The translations under genes were made by a program, and so were the position numbers. The notes beneath the pieces are model-generated. The model saw only the letters and a list, made by a program, of their open reading frames with translations. It had not been told where the DNA came from and ran no database searches. A stretch of 64,000 nucleotides of DNA, taken from positions 3,348,001 through 3,412,000 of the forward strand of contig JAUCEF010000018.1 in the NCBI GenBank assembly GCA_033558025.1, in the 5' to 3' direction. The DNA is from Phytophthora sp. 'mugwort' (taxonomy: Eukaryota; Oomycota; Peronosporomycetes; Peronosporales; Peronosporaceae). Shown here piece after piece: positions 1 to 8,708 of this stretch; positions within the stretch are counted from its first letter, which is position 1; each line of letters starts with the position of its first letter.

Positions 1-67
1 CCAGAAGGCTCGGGAGGACTGTCCAAGACCAGGGGTGGGTCCGTGGCGAGGTAGCGGTGACGATGAA

Positions 68-92
68 GGTGCCTCTTCGTGCACCGAGCACG
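68..92 (+). repeat. Two overlapping, mutually exclusive hairpins upstream of the tRNA
   Basis: GGTGC (68-72) can pair with GCACC (81-85), while CGTGC (78-82) can pair with GCACG (88-92). The arms overlap, so only one can form at a time. They lie 60-84 bp before the tRNA, outside the expected transcript. The widespread C-to-A variant at unit offset 650 falls just after the second arm. Confidence 0.4.
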
Positions 93-136
93 TCTTGTTG
101 CGGACGCCTAGGTTTGTTTGGAGGACTTGTGGGTTG

Positions 137-141
137 TATAA
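137..141 (+). promoter_or_regulatory. TATAA motif 15-11 bp upstream of the tRNA
   Basis: TATAA lies 15 to 11 bp before the first tRNA base. That is closer than the roughly -30 placement of TFIIIB-contacting TATA elements in yeast and plants, so it may mark or follow the start site rather than position TFIIIB. Copies 18, 22 and 25 carry TTTAA and copy 87 carries TATTA instead. Confidence 0.35.
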
Positions 142-158
142 CGCTTATGATGCTCCTT

Positions 159-170
159 TGGCTCAGTTGG
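159..170 (+). promoter_or_regulatory. Internal A box of the tRNA gene (copy 1 as example)
   Basis: TGGCTCAGTTGG fits the RNA polymerase III A-box pattern TRGCNNAGYNGG at every position. It spans tRNA positions 8-19. With the B box it forms the TFIIIC binding site. The same sequence occurs in all 91 copies. Confidence 0.9.
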
Positions 171-202
171 TAGAGCGTCAGTCTCATAATCTGAAGGTCG
201 CC

Positions 203-213
203 AGTTCGAGCCT
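203..213 (+). promoter_or_regulatory. Internal B box of the tRNA gene (copy 1 as example)
   Basis: AGTTCGAGCCT matches the B-box pattern GGTTCGANYCC except for the first and last bases. It lies 33 bp after the A box, a normal spacing for an intronless tRNA gene. It is the main TFIIIC contact by family knowledge. Confidence 0.88.
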
Positions 214-237
214 GGCAGGGAGCACTTCTTTGCCTCC

Positions 238-241
238 TTTT
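238..241 (+). terminator. RNA polymerase III T4 terminator (copy 1 as example)
   Basis: The first run of four T on the coding strand begins 14 nt after the tRNA 3' end. A run of T4 or more is the standard RNA polymerase III stop, so the predicted trailer is about 13-17 nt and must be removed by tRNase Z. Within one unit further T4 runs lie at 367-370 and 680-683 and could catch read-through. Confidence 0.8.
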
Positions 242-326
242 GCGTTCGTTGCCTTCTACCGCGCTTTCACGACTCGCTGGCCTCTCAGACGCGTGCTAGA
301 ACATGCGGACGCGCTGTCACGATGTG

Positions 327-343
327 TCATGCTTTCCGCATGA
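327..343 (+). repeat. Perfect 6-bp inverted repeat downstream of the tRNA
   Basis: TCATGC and GCATGA pair perfectly around a 5-nt loop. It lies about 100 bp after the tRNA and beyond the T4 run. One unit has a G-to-A change at 61825, one base upstream of the first arm, which leaves the stem intact. Function is unknown. Confidence 0.5.
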
Positions 344-355
344 ATAACACCACCT

Positions 356-396
356 ACATAGCGCTCTTTTCAGTCAGGCTCGGGTTCAAGTCTGGC
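356..396 (+). pseudogene. Possible decayed 3' half of a tRNA (relic)
   Basis: The 14 bases at 383-396 match the T arm of the array's own tRNA at 11 of 14 positions, and the three differences are all transitions. Upstream, the TCAGTC and AGG blocks of the tRNA anticodon arm recur in order (370-378) with the anticodon loop missing, and TAGCGC resembles the end of the D arm. No A box or 5' acceptor strand is visible, so it cannot fold as a tRNA. It could be an old partial duplicate of the tRNA gene or a chance B-box-like sequence. Confidence 0.35.
383..393 (+). promoter_or_regulatory. B-box-like motif 1 in the spacer
   Basis: GGTTCAAGTCT matches the B-box pattern GGTTCRANYCC at 10 of 11 positions, closer than the B box inside the tRNA itself. 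No A box lies at a usable distance upstream. In some eukaryotes isolated B boxes bind TFIIIC without polymerase; whether this one does is inference. A 1-bp deletion near 61881 removes one G of the preceding run but leaves the motif whole. Confidence 0.4.
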
Positions 397-415
397 GGCC
401 GACTTTAAGCCGCTC

Positions 416-426
416 GGTTCGACGCA
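416..426 (+). promoter_or_regulatory. B-box-like motif 2 in the spacer
   Basis: GGTTCGACGCA keeps the GGTTCGA core and agrees with the B-box pattern at 9 of 11 positions. It overlaps the left arm of the inverted repeat at 418-438. No partner A box is seen. Confidence 0.3.
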
Positions 427-438
427 ATACACGTCGAA
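418..438 (+). repeat. Perfect 7-bp inverted repeat TTCGACG / CGTCGAA
   Basis: TTCGACG (418-424) pairs with CGTCGAA (432-438) around a 7-nt loop, a T-arm-like geometry. It begins a cluster of five copies of the TTCGAC core in both orientations within 160 bp. I found no copy in which either arm is altered. Confidence 0.6.
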
Positions 439-530
439 ACGGTCATCTGCGTGATAGCAACGTCACAACGGGATCACATGAAGCCAACCTGGATATGGAA
501 CAACAGCAATGCACGCAACGAGTACGCGGC

Positions 531-550
531 GTCGAAGCAAGAGGTTCGAC
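531..550 (+). repeat. Perfect 6-bp inverted repeat GTCGAA / TTCGAC
   Basis: The arms 531-536 and 545-550 pair perfectly around an 8-nt loop. They reuse the same core as the inverted repeat at 418-438 but with the arms in reverse order. The single C-to-T change at 25991 breaks one pair in one unit. Confidence 0.55.
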
Positions 551-553
551 ACG
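543..553 (+). promoter_or_regulatory. B-box-like motif 3 in the spacer
   Basis: GGTTCGACACG keeps the GGTTCGA core and fits 9 of 11 B-box positions. It overlaps the right arm of the inverted repeat at 531-550. Function is not shown. Confidence 0.28.
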
Positions 554-858
554 AATGCCTCAAACGTAGCTTCGACGGGCGATCTCGCAGATTCAGTTGT
601 TGCTGAGATGCCGTGGGGCGTGCCGGATAGTGGTAACGTGTGCAAAGTTGGTGGCTCCATGTCGGGGAGGGGTGACATCTTTTCCGGTGGGAGGTTTATA
701 GCGAAGCCCAGAAGGCTCGGGAGGACTGTCCAAGACCAGGGGTGGGTCCGTGGCGAGGTAGCGGTGACGATGAAGGTGCCTCTTCGTGCACCGAGCACGT
801 CTTGTTGCGGACGCCTAGGTTTGTTTGGAGGACTTGTGGGTTGTATAACGCTTATGAT

Positions 859-931
859 GCTCCTTTGGCTCAGTTGGTAGAGCGTCAGTCTCATAATCTG
901 AAGGTCGCCAGTTCGAGCCTGGCAGGGAGCA
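859..931 (+). tRNA. tRNA-Met (CAT), copy 2
   Basis: Identical to copy 1; majority-type 707-bp unit follows. Confidence 0.97.
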
Positions 932-1565
932 CTTCTTTGCCTCCTTTTGCGTTCGTTGCCTTCTACCGCGCTTTCACGACTCGCTGGCCTCTCAGACGCG
1001 TGCTAGAACATGCGGACGCGCTGTCACGATGTGTCATGCTTTCCGCATGAATAACACCACCTACATAGCGCTCTTTTCAGTCAGGCTCGGGTTCAAGTCT
1101 GGCGGCCGACTTTAAGCCGCTCGGTTCGACGCAATACACGTCGAAACGGTCATCTGCGTGATAGCAACGTCACAACGGGATCACATGAAGCCAACCTGGA
1201 TATGGAACAACAGCAATGCACGCAACGAGTACGCGGCGTCGAAGCAAGAGGTTCGACACGAATGCCTCAAACGTAGCTTCGACGGGCGATCTCGCAGATT
1301 CAGTTGTTGCTGAGATGCCGTGGGGCGTGCCGGATAGTGGTAACGTGTGCAAAGTTGGTGGCTCCATGTCGGGGAGGGGTGACATCTTTTCCGGTGGGAG
1401 GTTTATAGCGAAGCCCAGAAGGCTCGGGAGGACTGTCCAAGACCAGGGGTGGGTCCGTGGCGAGGTAGCGGTGACGATGAAGGTGCCTCTTCGTGCACCG
1501 AGCACGTCTTGTTGCGGACGCCTAGGTTTGTTTGGAGGACTTGTGGGTTGTATAACGCTTATGAT

Positions 1566-1638
1566 GCTCCTTTGGCTCAGTTGGTAGAGCGTCAGTCTCA
1601 TAATCTGAAGGTCGCCAGTTCGAGCCTGGCAGGGAGCA
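1566..1638 (+). tRNA. tRNA-Met (CAT), copy 3
   Basis: Identical to copy 1; majority unit follows. Confidence 0.97.
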
Positions 1639-2272
1639 CTTCTTTGCCTCCTTTTGCGTTCGTTGCCTTCTACCGCGCTTTCACGACTCGCTGGCCTCTC
1701 AGACGCGTGCTAGAACATGCGGACGCGCTGTCACGATGTGTCATGCTTTCCGCATGAATAACACCACCTACATAGCGCTCTTTTCAGTCAGGCTCGGGTT
1801 CAAGTCTGGCGGCCGACTTTAAGCCGCTCGGTTCGACGCAATACACGTCGAAACGGTCATCTGCGTGATAGCAACGTCACAACGGGATCACATGAAGCCA
1901 ACCTGGATATGGAACAACAGCAATGCACGCAACGAGTACGCGGCGTCGAAGCAAGAGGTTCGACACGAATGCCTCAAACGTAGCTTCGACGGGCGATCTC
2001 GCAGATTCAGTTGTTGCTGAGATGCCGTGGGGCGTGCCGGATAGTGGTAACGTGTGCAAAGTTGGTGGCTCCATGTCGGGGAGGGGTGACATCTTTTCCG
2101 GTGGGAGGTTTATAGCGAAGCCCAGAAGGCTCGGGAGGACTGTCCAAGACCAGGGGTGGGTCCGTGGCGAGGTAGCGGTGACGATGAAGGTGCCTCTTCG
2201 TGCACCGAGCACGTCTTGTTGCGGACGCCTAGGTTTGTTTGGAGGACTTGTGGGTTGTATAACGCTTATGAT

Positions 2273-2345
2273 GCTCCTTTGGCTCAGTTGGTAGAGCGTC
2301 AGTCTCATAATCTGAAGGTCGCCAGTTCGAGCCTGGCAGGGAGCA
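2273..2345 (+). tRNA. tRNA-Met (CAT), copy 4
   Basis: Identical to copy 1; majority unit follows. Confidence 0.97.
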
Positions 2346-2979
2346 CTTCTTTGCCTCCTTTTGCGTTCGTTGCCTTCTACCGCGCTTTCACGACTCGCTG
2401 GCCTCTCAGACGCGTGCTAGAACATGCGGACGCGCTGTCACGATGTGTCATGCTTTCCGCATGAATAACACCACCTACATAGCGCTCTTTTCAGTCAGGC
2501 TCGGGTTCAAGTCTGGCGGCCGACTTTAAGCCGCTCGGTTCGACGCAATACACGTCGAAACGGTCATCTGCGTGATAGCAACGTCACAACGGGATCACAT
2601 GAAGCCAACCTGGATATGGAACAACAGCAATGCACGCAACGAGTACGCGGCGTCGAAGCAAGAGGTTCGACACGAATGCCTCAAACGTAGCTTCGACGGG
2701 CGATCTCGCAGATTCAGTTGTTGCTGAGATGCCGTGGGGCGTGCCGGATAGTGGTAACGTGTGCAAAGTTGGTGGCTCCATGTCGGGGAGGGGTGACATC
2801 TTTTCCGGTGGGAGGTTTATAGCGAAGCCCAGAAGGCTCGGGAGGACTGTCCAAGACCAGGGGTGGGTCCGTGGCGAGGTAGCGGTGACGATGAAGGTGC
2901 CTCTTCGTGCACCGAGCACGTCTTGTTGCGGACGCCTAGGTTTGTTTGGAGGACTTGTGGGTTGTATAACGCTTATGAT

Positions 2980-3052
2980 GCTCCTTTGGCTCAGTTGGTA
3001 GAGCGTCAGTCTCATAATCTGAAGGTCGCCAGTTCGAGCCTGGCAGGGAGCA
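2980..3052 (+). tRNA. tRNA-Met (CAT), copy 5
   Basis: Identical to copy 1; majority unit follows. Confidence 0.97.
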
Positions 3053-3686
3053 CTTCTTTGCCTCCTTTTGCGTTCGTTGCCTTCTACCGCGCTTTCACGA
3101 CTCGCTGGCCTCTCAGACGCGTGCTAGAACATGCGGACGCGCTGTCACGATGTGTCATGCTTTCCGCATGAATAACACCACCTACATAGCGCTCTTTTCA
3201 GTCAGGCTCGGGTTCAAGTCTGGCGGCCGACTTTAAGCCGCTCGGTTCGACGCAATACACGTCGAAACGGTCATCTGCGTGATAGCAACGTCACAACGGG
3301 ATCACATGAAGCCAACCTGGATATGGAACAACAGCAATGCACGCAACGAGTACGCGGCGTCGAAGCAAGAGGTTCGACACGAATGCCTCAAACGTAGCTT
3401 CGACGGGCGATCTCGCAGATTCAGTTGTTGCTGAGATGCCGTGGGGCGTGCCGGATAGTGGTAACGTGTGCAAAGTTGGTGGCTCCATGTCGGGGAGGGG
3501 TGACATCTTTTCCGGTGGGAGGTTTATAGCGAAGCCCAGAAGGCTCGGGAGGACTGTCCAAGACCAGGGGTGGGTCCGTGGCGAGGTAGCGGTGACGATG
3601 AAGGTGCCTCTTCGTGCACCGAGCACGTCTTGTTGCGGACGCCTAGGTTTGTTTGGAGGACTTGTGGGTTGTATAACGCTTATGAT

Positions 3687-3759
3687 GCTCCTTTGGCTCA
3701 GTTGGTAGAGCGTCAGTCTCATAATCTGAAGGTCGCCAGTTCGAGCCTGGCAGGGAGCA
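3687..3759 (+). tRNA. tRNA-Met (CAT), copy 6
   Basis: Identical to copy 1; majority unit follows. Confidence 0.97.
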
Positions 3760-4393
3760 CTTCTTTGCCTCCTTTTGCGTTCGTTGCCTTCTACCGCGCT
3801 TTCACGACTCGCTGGCCTCTCAGACGCGTGCTAGAACATGCGGACGCGCTGTCACGATGTGTCATGCTTTCCGCATGAATAACACCACCTACATAGCGCT
3901 CTTTTCAGTCAGGCTCGGGTTCAAGTCTGGCGGCCGACTTTAAGCCGCTCGGTTCGACGCAATACACGTCGAAACGGTCATCTGCGTGATAGCAACGTCA
4001 CAACGGGATCACATGAAGCCAACCTGGATATGGAACAACAGCAATGCACGCAACGAGTACGCGGCGTCGAAGCAAGAGGTTCGACACGAATGCCTCAAAC
4101 GTAGCTTCGACGGGCGATCTCGCAGATTCAGTTGTTGCTGAGATGCCGTGGGGCGTGCCGGATAGTGGTAACGTGTGCAAAGTTGGTGGCTCCATGTCGG
4201 GGAGGGGTGACATCTTTTCCGGTGGGAGGTTTATAGCGAAGCCCAGAAGGCTCGGGAGGACTGTCCAAGACCAGGGGTGGGTCCGTGGCGAGGTAGCGGT
4301 GACGATGAAGGTGCCTCTTCGTGCACCGAGCACGTCTTGTTGCGGACGCCTAGGTTTGTTTGGAGGACTTGTGGGTTGTATAACGCTTATGAT

Positions 4394-4466
4394 GCTCCTT
4401 TGGCTCAGTTGGTAGAGCGTCAGTCTCATAATCTGAAGGTCGCCAGTTCGAGCCTGGCAGGGAGCA
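4394..4466 (+). tRNA. tRNA-Met (CAT), copy 7
   Basis: Identical to copy 1; majority unit follows. Confidence 0.97.
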
Positions 4467-5100
4467 CTTCTTTGCCTCCTTTTGCGTTCGTTGCCTTCTA
4501 CCGCGCTTTCACGACTCGCTGGCCTCTCAGACGCGTGCTAGAACATGCGGACGCGCTGTCACGATGTGTCATGCTTTCCGCATGAATAACACCACCTACA
4601 TAGCGCTCTTTTCAGTCAGGCTCGGGTTCAAGTCTGGCGGCCGACTTTAAGCCGCTCGGTTCGACGCAATACACGTCGAAACGGTCATCTGCGTGATAGC
4701 AACGTCACAACGGGATCACATGAAGCCAACCTGGATATGGAACAACAGCAATGCACGCAACGAGTACGCGGCGTCGAAGCAAGAGGTTCGACACGAATGC
4801 CTCAAACGTAGCTTCGACGGGCGATCTCGCAGATTCAGTTGTTGCTGAGATGCCGTGGGGCGTGCCGGATAGTGGTAACGTGTGCAAAGTTGGTGGCTCC
4901 ATGTCGGGGAGGGGTGACATCTTTTCCGGTGGGAGGTTTATAGCGAAGCCCAGAAGGCTCGGGAGGACTGTCCAAGACCAGGGGTGGGTCCGTGGCGAGG
5001 TAGCGGTGACGATGAAGGTGCCTCTTCGTGCACCGAGCACGTCTTGTTGCGGACGCCTAGGTTTGTTTGGAGGACTTGTGGGTTGTATAACGCTTATGAT

Positions 5101-5173
5101 GCTCCTTTGGCTCAGTTGGTAGAGCGTCAGTCTCATAATCTGAAGGTCGCCAGTTCGAGCCTGGCAGGGAGCA
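5101..5173 (+). tRNA. tRNA-Met (CAT), copy 8
   Basis: Identical to copy 1. Its unit carries a G-to-A change at 5554 seen nowhere else. Confidence 0.97.
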
Positions 5174-5807
5174 CTTCTTTGCCTCCTTTTGCGTTCGTTG
5201 CCTTCTACCGCGCTTTCACGACTCGCTGGCCTCTCAGACGCGTGCTAGAACATGCGGACGCGCTGTCACGATGTGTCATGCTTTCCGCATGAATAACACC
5301 ACCTACATAGCGCTCTTTTCAGTCAGGCTCGGGTTCAAGTCTGGCGGCCGACTTTAAGCCGCTCGGTTCGACGCAATACACGTCGAAACGGTCATCTGCG
5401 TGATAGCAACGTCACAACGGGATCACATGAAGCCAACCTGGATATGGAACAACAGCAATGCACGCAACGAGTACGCGGCGTCGAAGCAAGAGGTTCGACA
5501 CGAATGCCTCAAACGTAGCTTCGACGGGCGATCTCGCAGATTCAGTTGTTGCTAAGATGCCGTGGGGCGTGCCGGATAGTGGTAACGTGTGCAAAGTTGG
5601 TGGCTCCATGTCGGGGAGGGGTGACATCTTTTCCGGTGGGAGGTTTATAGCGAAGCCCAGAAGGCTCGGGAGGACTGTCCAAGACCAGGGGTGGGTCCGT
5701 GGCGAGGTAGCGGTGACGATGAAGGTGCCTCTTCGTGCACCGAGCACGTCTTGTTGCGGACGCCTAGGTTTGTTTGGAGGACTTGTGGGTTGTATAACGC
5801 TTATGAT

Positions 5808-5880
5808 GCTCCTTTGGCTCAGTTGGTAGAGCGTCAGTCTCATAATCTGAAGGTCGCCAGTTCGAGCCTGGCAGGGAGCA
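5808..5880 (+). tRNA. tRNA-Met (CAT), copy 9
   Basis: Identical to copy 1; majority unit follows. Confidence 0.97.
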
Positions 5881-6514
5881 CTTCTTTGCCTCCTTTTGCG
5901 TTCGTTGCCTTCTACCGCGCTTTCACGACTCGCTGGCCTCTCAGACGCGTGCTAGAACATGCGGACGCGCTGTCACGATGTGTCATGCTTTCCGCATGAA
6001 TAACACCACCTACATAGCGCTCTTTTCAGTCAGGCTCGGGTTCAAGTCTGGCGGCCGACTTTAAGCCGCTCGGTTCGACGCAATACACGTCGAAACGGTC
6101 ATCTGCGTGATAGCAACGTCACAACGGGATCACATGAAGCCAACCTGGATATGGAACAACAGCAATGCACGCAACGAGTACGCGGCGTCGAAGCAAGAGG
6201 TTCGACACGAATGCCTCAAACGTAGCTTCGACGGGCGATCTCGCAGATTCAGTTGTTGCTGAGATGCCGTGGGGCGTGCCGGATAGTGGTAACGTGTGCA
6301 AAGTTGGTGGCTCCATGTCGGGGAGGGGTGACATCTTTTCCGGTGGGAGGTTTATAGCGAAGCCCAGAAGGCTCGGGAGGACTGTCCAAGACCAGGGGTG
6401 GGTCCGTGGCGAGGTAGCGGTGACGATGAAGGTGCCTCTTCGTGCACCGAGCACGTCTTGTTGCGGACGCCTAGGTTTGTTTGGAGGACTTGTGGGTTGT
6501 ATAACGCTTATGAT

Positions 6515-6587
6515 GCTCCTTTGGCTCAGTTGGTAGAGCGTCAGTCTCATAATCTGAAGGTCGCCAGTTCGAGCCTGGCAGGGAGCA
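6515..6587 (+). tRNA. tRNA-Met (CAT), copy 10
   Basis: Identical to copy 1. Its unit has C-to-T at 6827 (shared only with the next unit) and C-to-A at 7164, the only left-side example of a variant common on the right. Confidence 0.97.
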
Positions 6588-7221
6588 CTTCTTTGCCTCC
6601 TTTTGCGTTCGTTGCCTTCTACCGCGCTTTCACGACTCGCTGGCCTCTCAGACGCGTGCTAGAACATGCGGACGCGCTGTCACGATGTGTCATGCTTTCC
6701 GCATGAATAACACCACCTACATAGCGCTCTTTTCAGTCAGGCTCGGGTTCAAGTCTGGCGGCCGACTTTAAGCCGCTCGGTTCGACGCAATACACGTCGA
6801 AACGGTCATCTGCGTGATAGCAACGTTACAACGGGATCACATGAAGCCAACCTGGATATGGAACAACAGCAATGCACGCAACGAGTACGCGGCGTCGAAG
6901 CAAGAGGTTCGACACGAATGCCTCAAACGTAGCTTCGACGGGCGATCTCGCAGATTCAGTTGTTGCTGAGATGCCGTGGGGCGTGCCGGATAGTGGTAAC
7001 GTGTGCAAAGTTGGTGGCTCCATGTCGGGGAGGGGTGACATCTTTTCCGGTGGGAGGTTTATAGCGAAGCCCAGAAGGCTCGGGAGGACTGTCCAAGACC
7101 AGGGGTGGGTCCGTGGCGAGGTAGCGGTGACGATGAAGGTGCCTCTTCGTGCACCGAGCACGTATTGTTGCGGACGCCTAGGTTTGTTTGGAGGACTTGT
7201 GGGTTGTATAACGCTTATGAT

Positions 7222-7294
7222 GCTCCTTTGGCTCAGTTGGTAGAGCGTCAGTCTCATAATCTGAAGGTCGCCAGTTCGAGCCTGGCAGGGAGCA
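7222..7294 (+). tRNA. tRNA-Met (CAT), copy 11
   Basis: Identical to copy 1. Its unit has C-to-T at 7534. Confidence 0.97.
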
Positions 7295-7928
7295 CTTCTT
7301 TGCCTCCTTTTGCGTTCGTTGCCTTCTACCGCGCTTTCACGACTCGCTGGCCTCTCAGACGCGTGCTAGAACATGCGGACGCGCTGTCACGATGTGTCAT
7401 GCTTTCCGCATGAATAACACCACCTACATAGCGCTCTTTTCAGTCAGGCTCGGGTTCAAGTCTGGCGGCCGACTTTAAGCCGCTCGGTTCGACGCAATAC
7501 ACGTCGAAACGGTCATCTGCGTGATAGCAACGTTACAACGGGATCACATGAAGCCAACCTGGATATGGAACAACAGCAATGCACGCAACGAGTACGCGGC
7601 GTCGAAGCAAGAGGTTCGACACGAATGCCTCAAACGTAGCTTCGACGGGCGATCTCGCAGATTCAGTTGTTGCTGAGATGCCGTGGGGCGTGCCGGATAG
7701 TGGTAACGTGTGCAAAGTTGGTGGCTCCATGTCGGGGAGGGGTGACATCTTTTCCGGTGGGAGGTTTATAGCGAAGCCCAGAAGGCTCGGGAGGACTGTC
7801 CAAGACCAGGGGTGGGTCCGTGGCGAGGTAGCGGTGACGATGAAGGTGCCTCTTCGTGCACCGAGCACGTCTTGTTGCGGACGCCTAGGTTTGTTTGGAG
7901 GACTTGTGGGTTGTATAACGCTTATGAT

Positions 7929-8001
7929 GCTCCTTTGGCTCAGTTGGTAGAGCGTCAGTCTCATAATCTGAAGGTCGCCAGTTCGAGCCTGGCAGGGAGC
8001 A
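7929..8001 (+). tRNA. tRNA-Met (CAT), copy 12
   Basis: Identical to copy 1; majority unit follows. Confidence 0.97.
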
Positions 8002-8635
8002 CTTCTTTGCCTCCTTTTGCGTTCGTTGCCTTCTACCGCGCTTTCACGACTCGCTGGCCTCTCAGACGCGTGCTAGAACATGCGGACGCGCTGTCACGAT
8101 GTGTCATGCTTTCCGCATGAATAACACCACCTACATAGCGCTCTTTTCAGTCAGGCTCGGGTTCAAGTCTGGCGGCCGACTTTAAGCCGCTCGGTTCGAC
8201 GCAATACACGTCGAAACGGTCATCTGCGTGATAGCAACGTCACAACGGGATCACATGAAGCCAACCTGGATATGGAACAACAGCAATGCACGCAACGAGT
8301 ACGCGGCGTCGAAGCAAGAGGTTCGACACGAATGCCTCAAACGTAGCTTCGACGGGCGATCTCGCAGATTCAGTTGTTGCTGAGATGCCGTGGGGCGTGC
8401 CGGATAGTGGTAACGTGTGCAAAGTTGGTGGCTCCATGTCGGGGAGGGGTGACATCTTTTCCGGTGGGAGGTTTATAGCGAAGCCCAGAAGGCTCGGGAG
8501 GACTGTCCAAGACCAGGGGTGGGTCCGTGGCGAGGTAGCGGTGACGATGAAGGTGCCTCTTCGTGCACCGAGCACGTCTTGTTGCGGACGCCTAGGTTTG
8601 TTTGGAGGACTTGTGGGTTGTATAACGCTTATGAT

Positions 8636-8708
8636 GCTCCTTTGGCTCAGTTGGTAGAGCGTCAGTCTCATAATCTGAAGGTCGCCAGTTCGAGCCTGGC
8701 AGGGAGCA
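8636..8708 (+). tRNA. tRNA-Met (CAT), copy 13
   Basis: Identical to copy 1. Its unit has T-to-G at 8939; first half of a two-unit repeat. Confidence 0.97.

Larger units (their letters stand above)
152..224 (+). tRNA. tRNA-Met (CAT), elongator, copy 1
   Basis: This is a 73-nt cloverleaf with no intron. The acceptor stem pairs 152-158 with 217-223 (six Watson-Crick pairs and one T-G). The D arm is GCTC/GAGC with an 8-nt loop holding GG. The anticodon arm is 178-194 with loop CTCATAA, giving anticodon CAT at 185-187. The variable region is 5 nt and the T arm pairs GCCAG with CTGGC around TTCGAGC. Discriminator base is A224 and CCA is not encoded. G1-C72 and a standard T-loop argue for elongator rather than initiator tRNA, which in eukaryotes has A1-U72 and an unusual T-loop. 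It delivers methionine to internal AUG codons in the cytosol. The last anticodon-stem pair is T-T, as in the yeast and human genes from memory. The unit that follows is of the majority type and is used here as the reference. Confidence 0.98.
225..858 (+). other. Intergenic spacer of the reference unit
   Basis: This 634-bp spacer separates copies 1 and 2 and represents the spacer of every unit. It contains the T4 terminator, short inverted repeats, B-box-like motifs and the leader of the next tRNA, listed separately. I see no second complete tRNA, 5S rRNA, U6 or other recognisable RNA gene in it on either strand. Long open frames cross it, but their codon changes between copies do not look like coding sequence. 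All variant sites I found in the array fall in this spacer from offset 116 onward, counted from the first tRNA base. Confidence 0.85.

Noticed and set aside
152..224. Initiator tRNA-Met, or a CAT tRNA-Ile with modified C34
   Set aside because: G1-C72 and a normal T-loop argue against a eukaryotic initiator. The C34-modified Ile tRNA belongs to bacteria and organelles, while the anticodon arm and lack of CCA here fit a nuclear elongator gene.
35..343. 102-residue open frame that reads through the tRNA
   Set aside because: Its middle (AQLVERQSHNLKVASSSLAG) is the well-known kind of spurious translation of a tRNA gene. Conservation follows from the tRNA and from array homogenisation.
701..735. 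5S rRNA internal promoter-like sequence
   Set aside because: A GC-rich stretch faintly recalls the 5S internal control region, but the A-box, intermediate element and C-box are not present in order and no 5S fold is apparent.
509..880. 123-residue open frame on the plus strand, repeated in most units
   Set aside because: It ends inside the tRNA. Of the variants within it only three are silent; the rest change residues or, in six units, shift the frame. That is not purifying selection, and the C-terminal hydrophobic stretch comes from leader and tRNA bases.
463..894. 143-residue open frame on the minus strand, repeated in most units
   Set aside because: It begins inside the tRNA gene and runs antisense over the spacer. 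A 1-bp deletion breaks it in six units, most other variants change residues, and no domain is recognisable. A tRNA-overlapping shadow frame.
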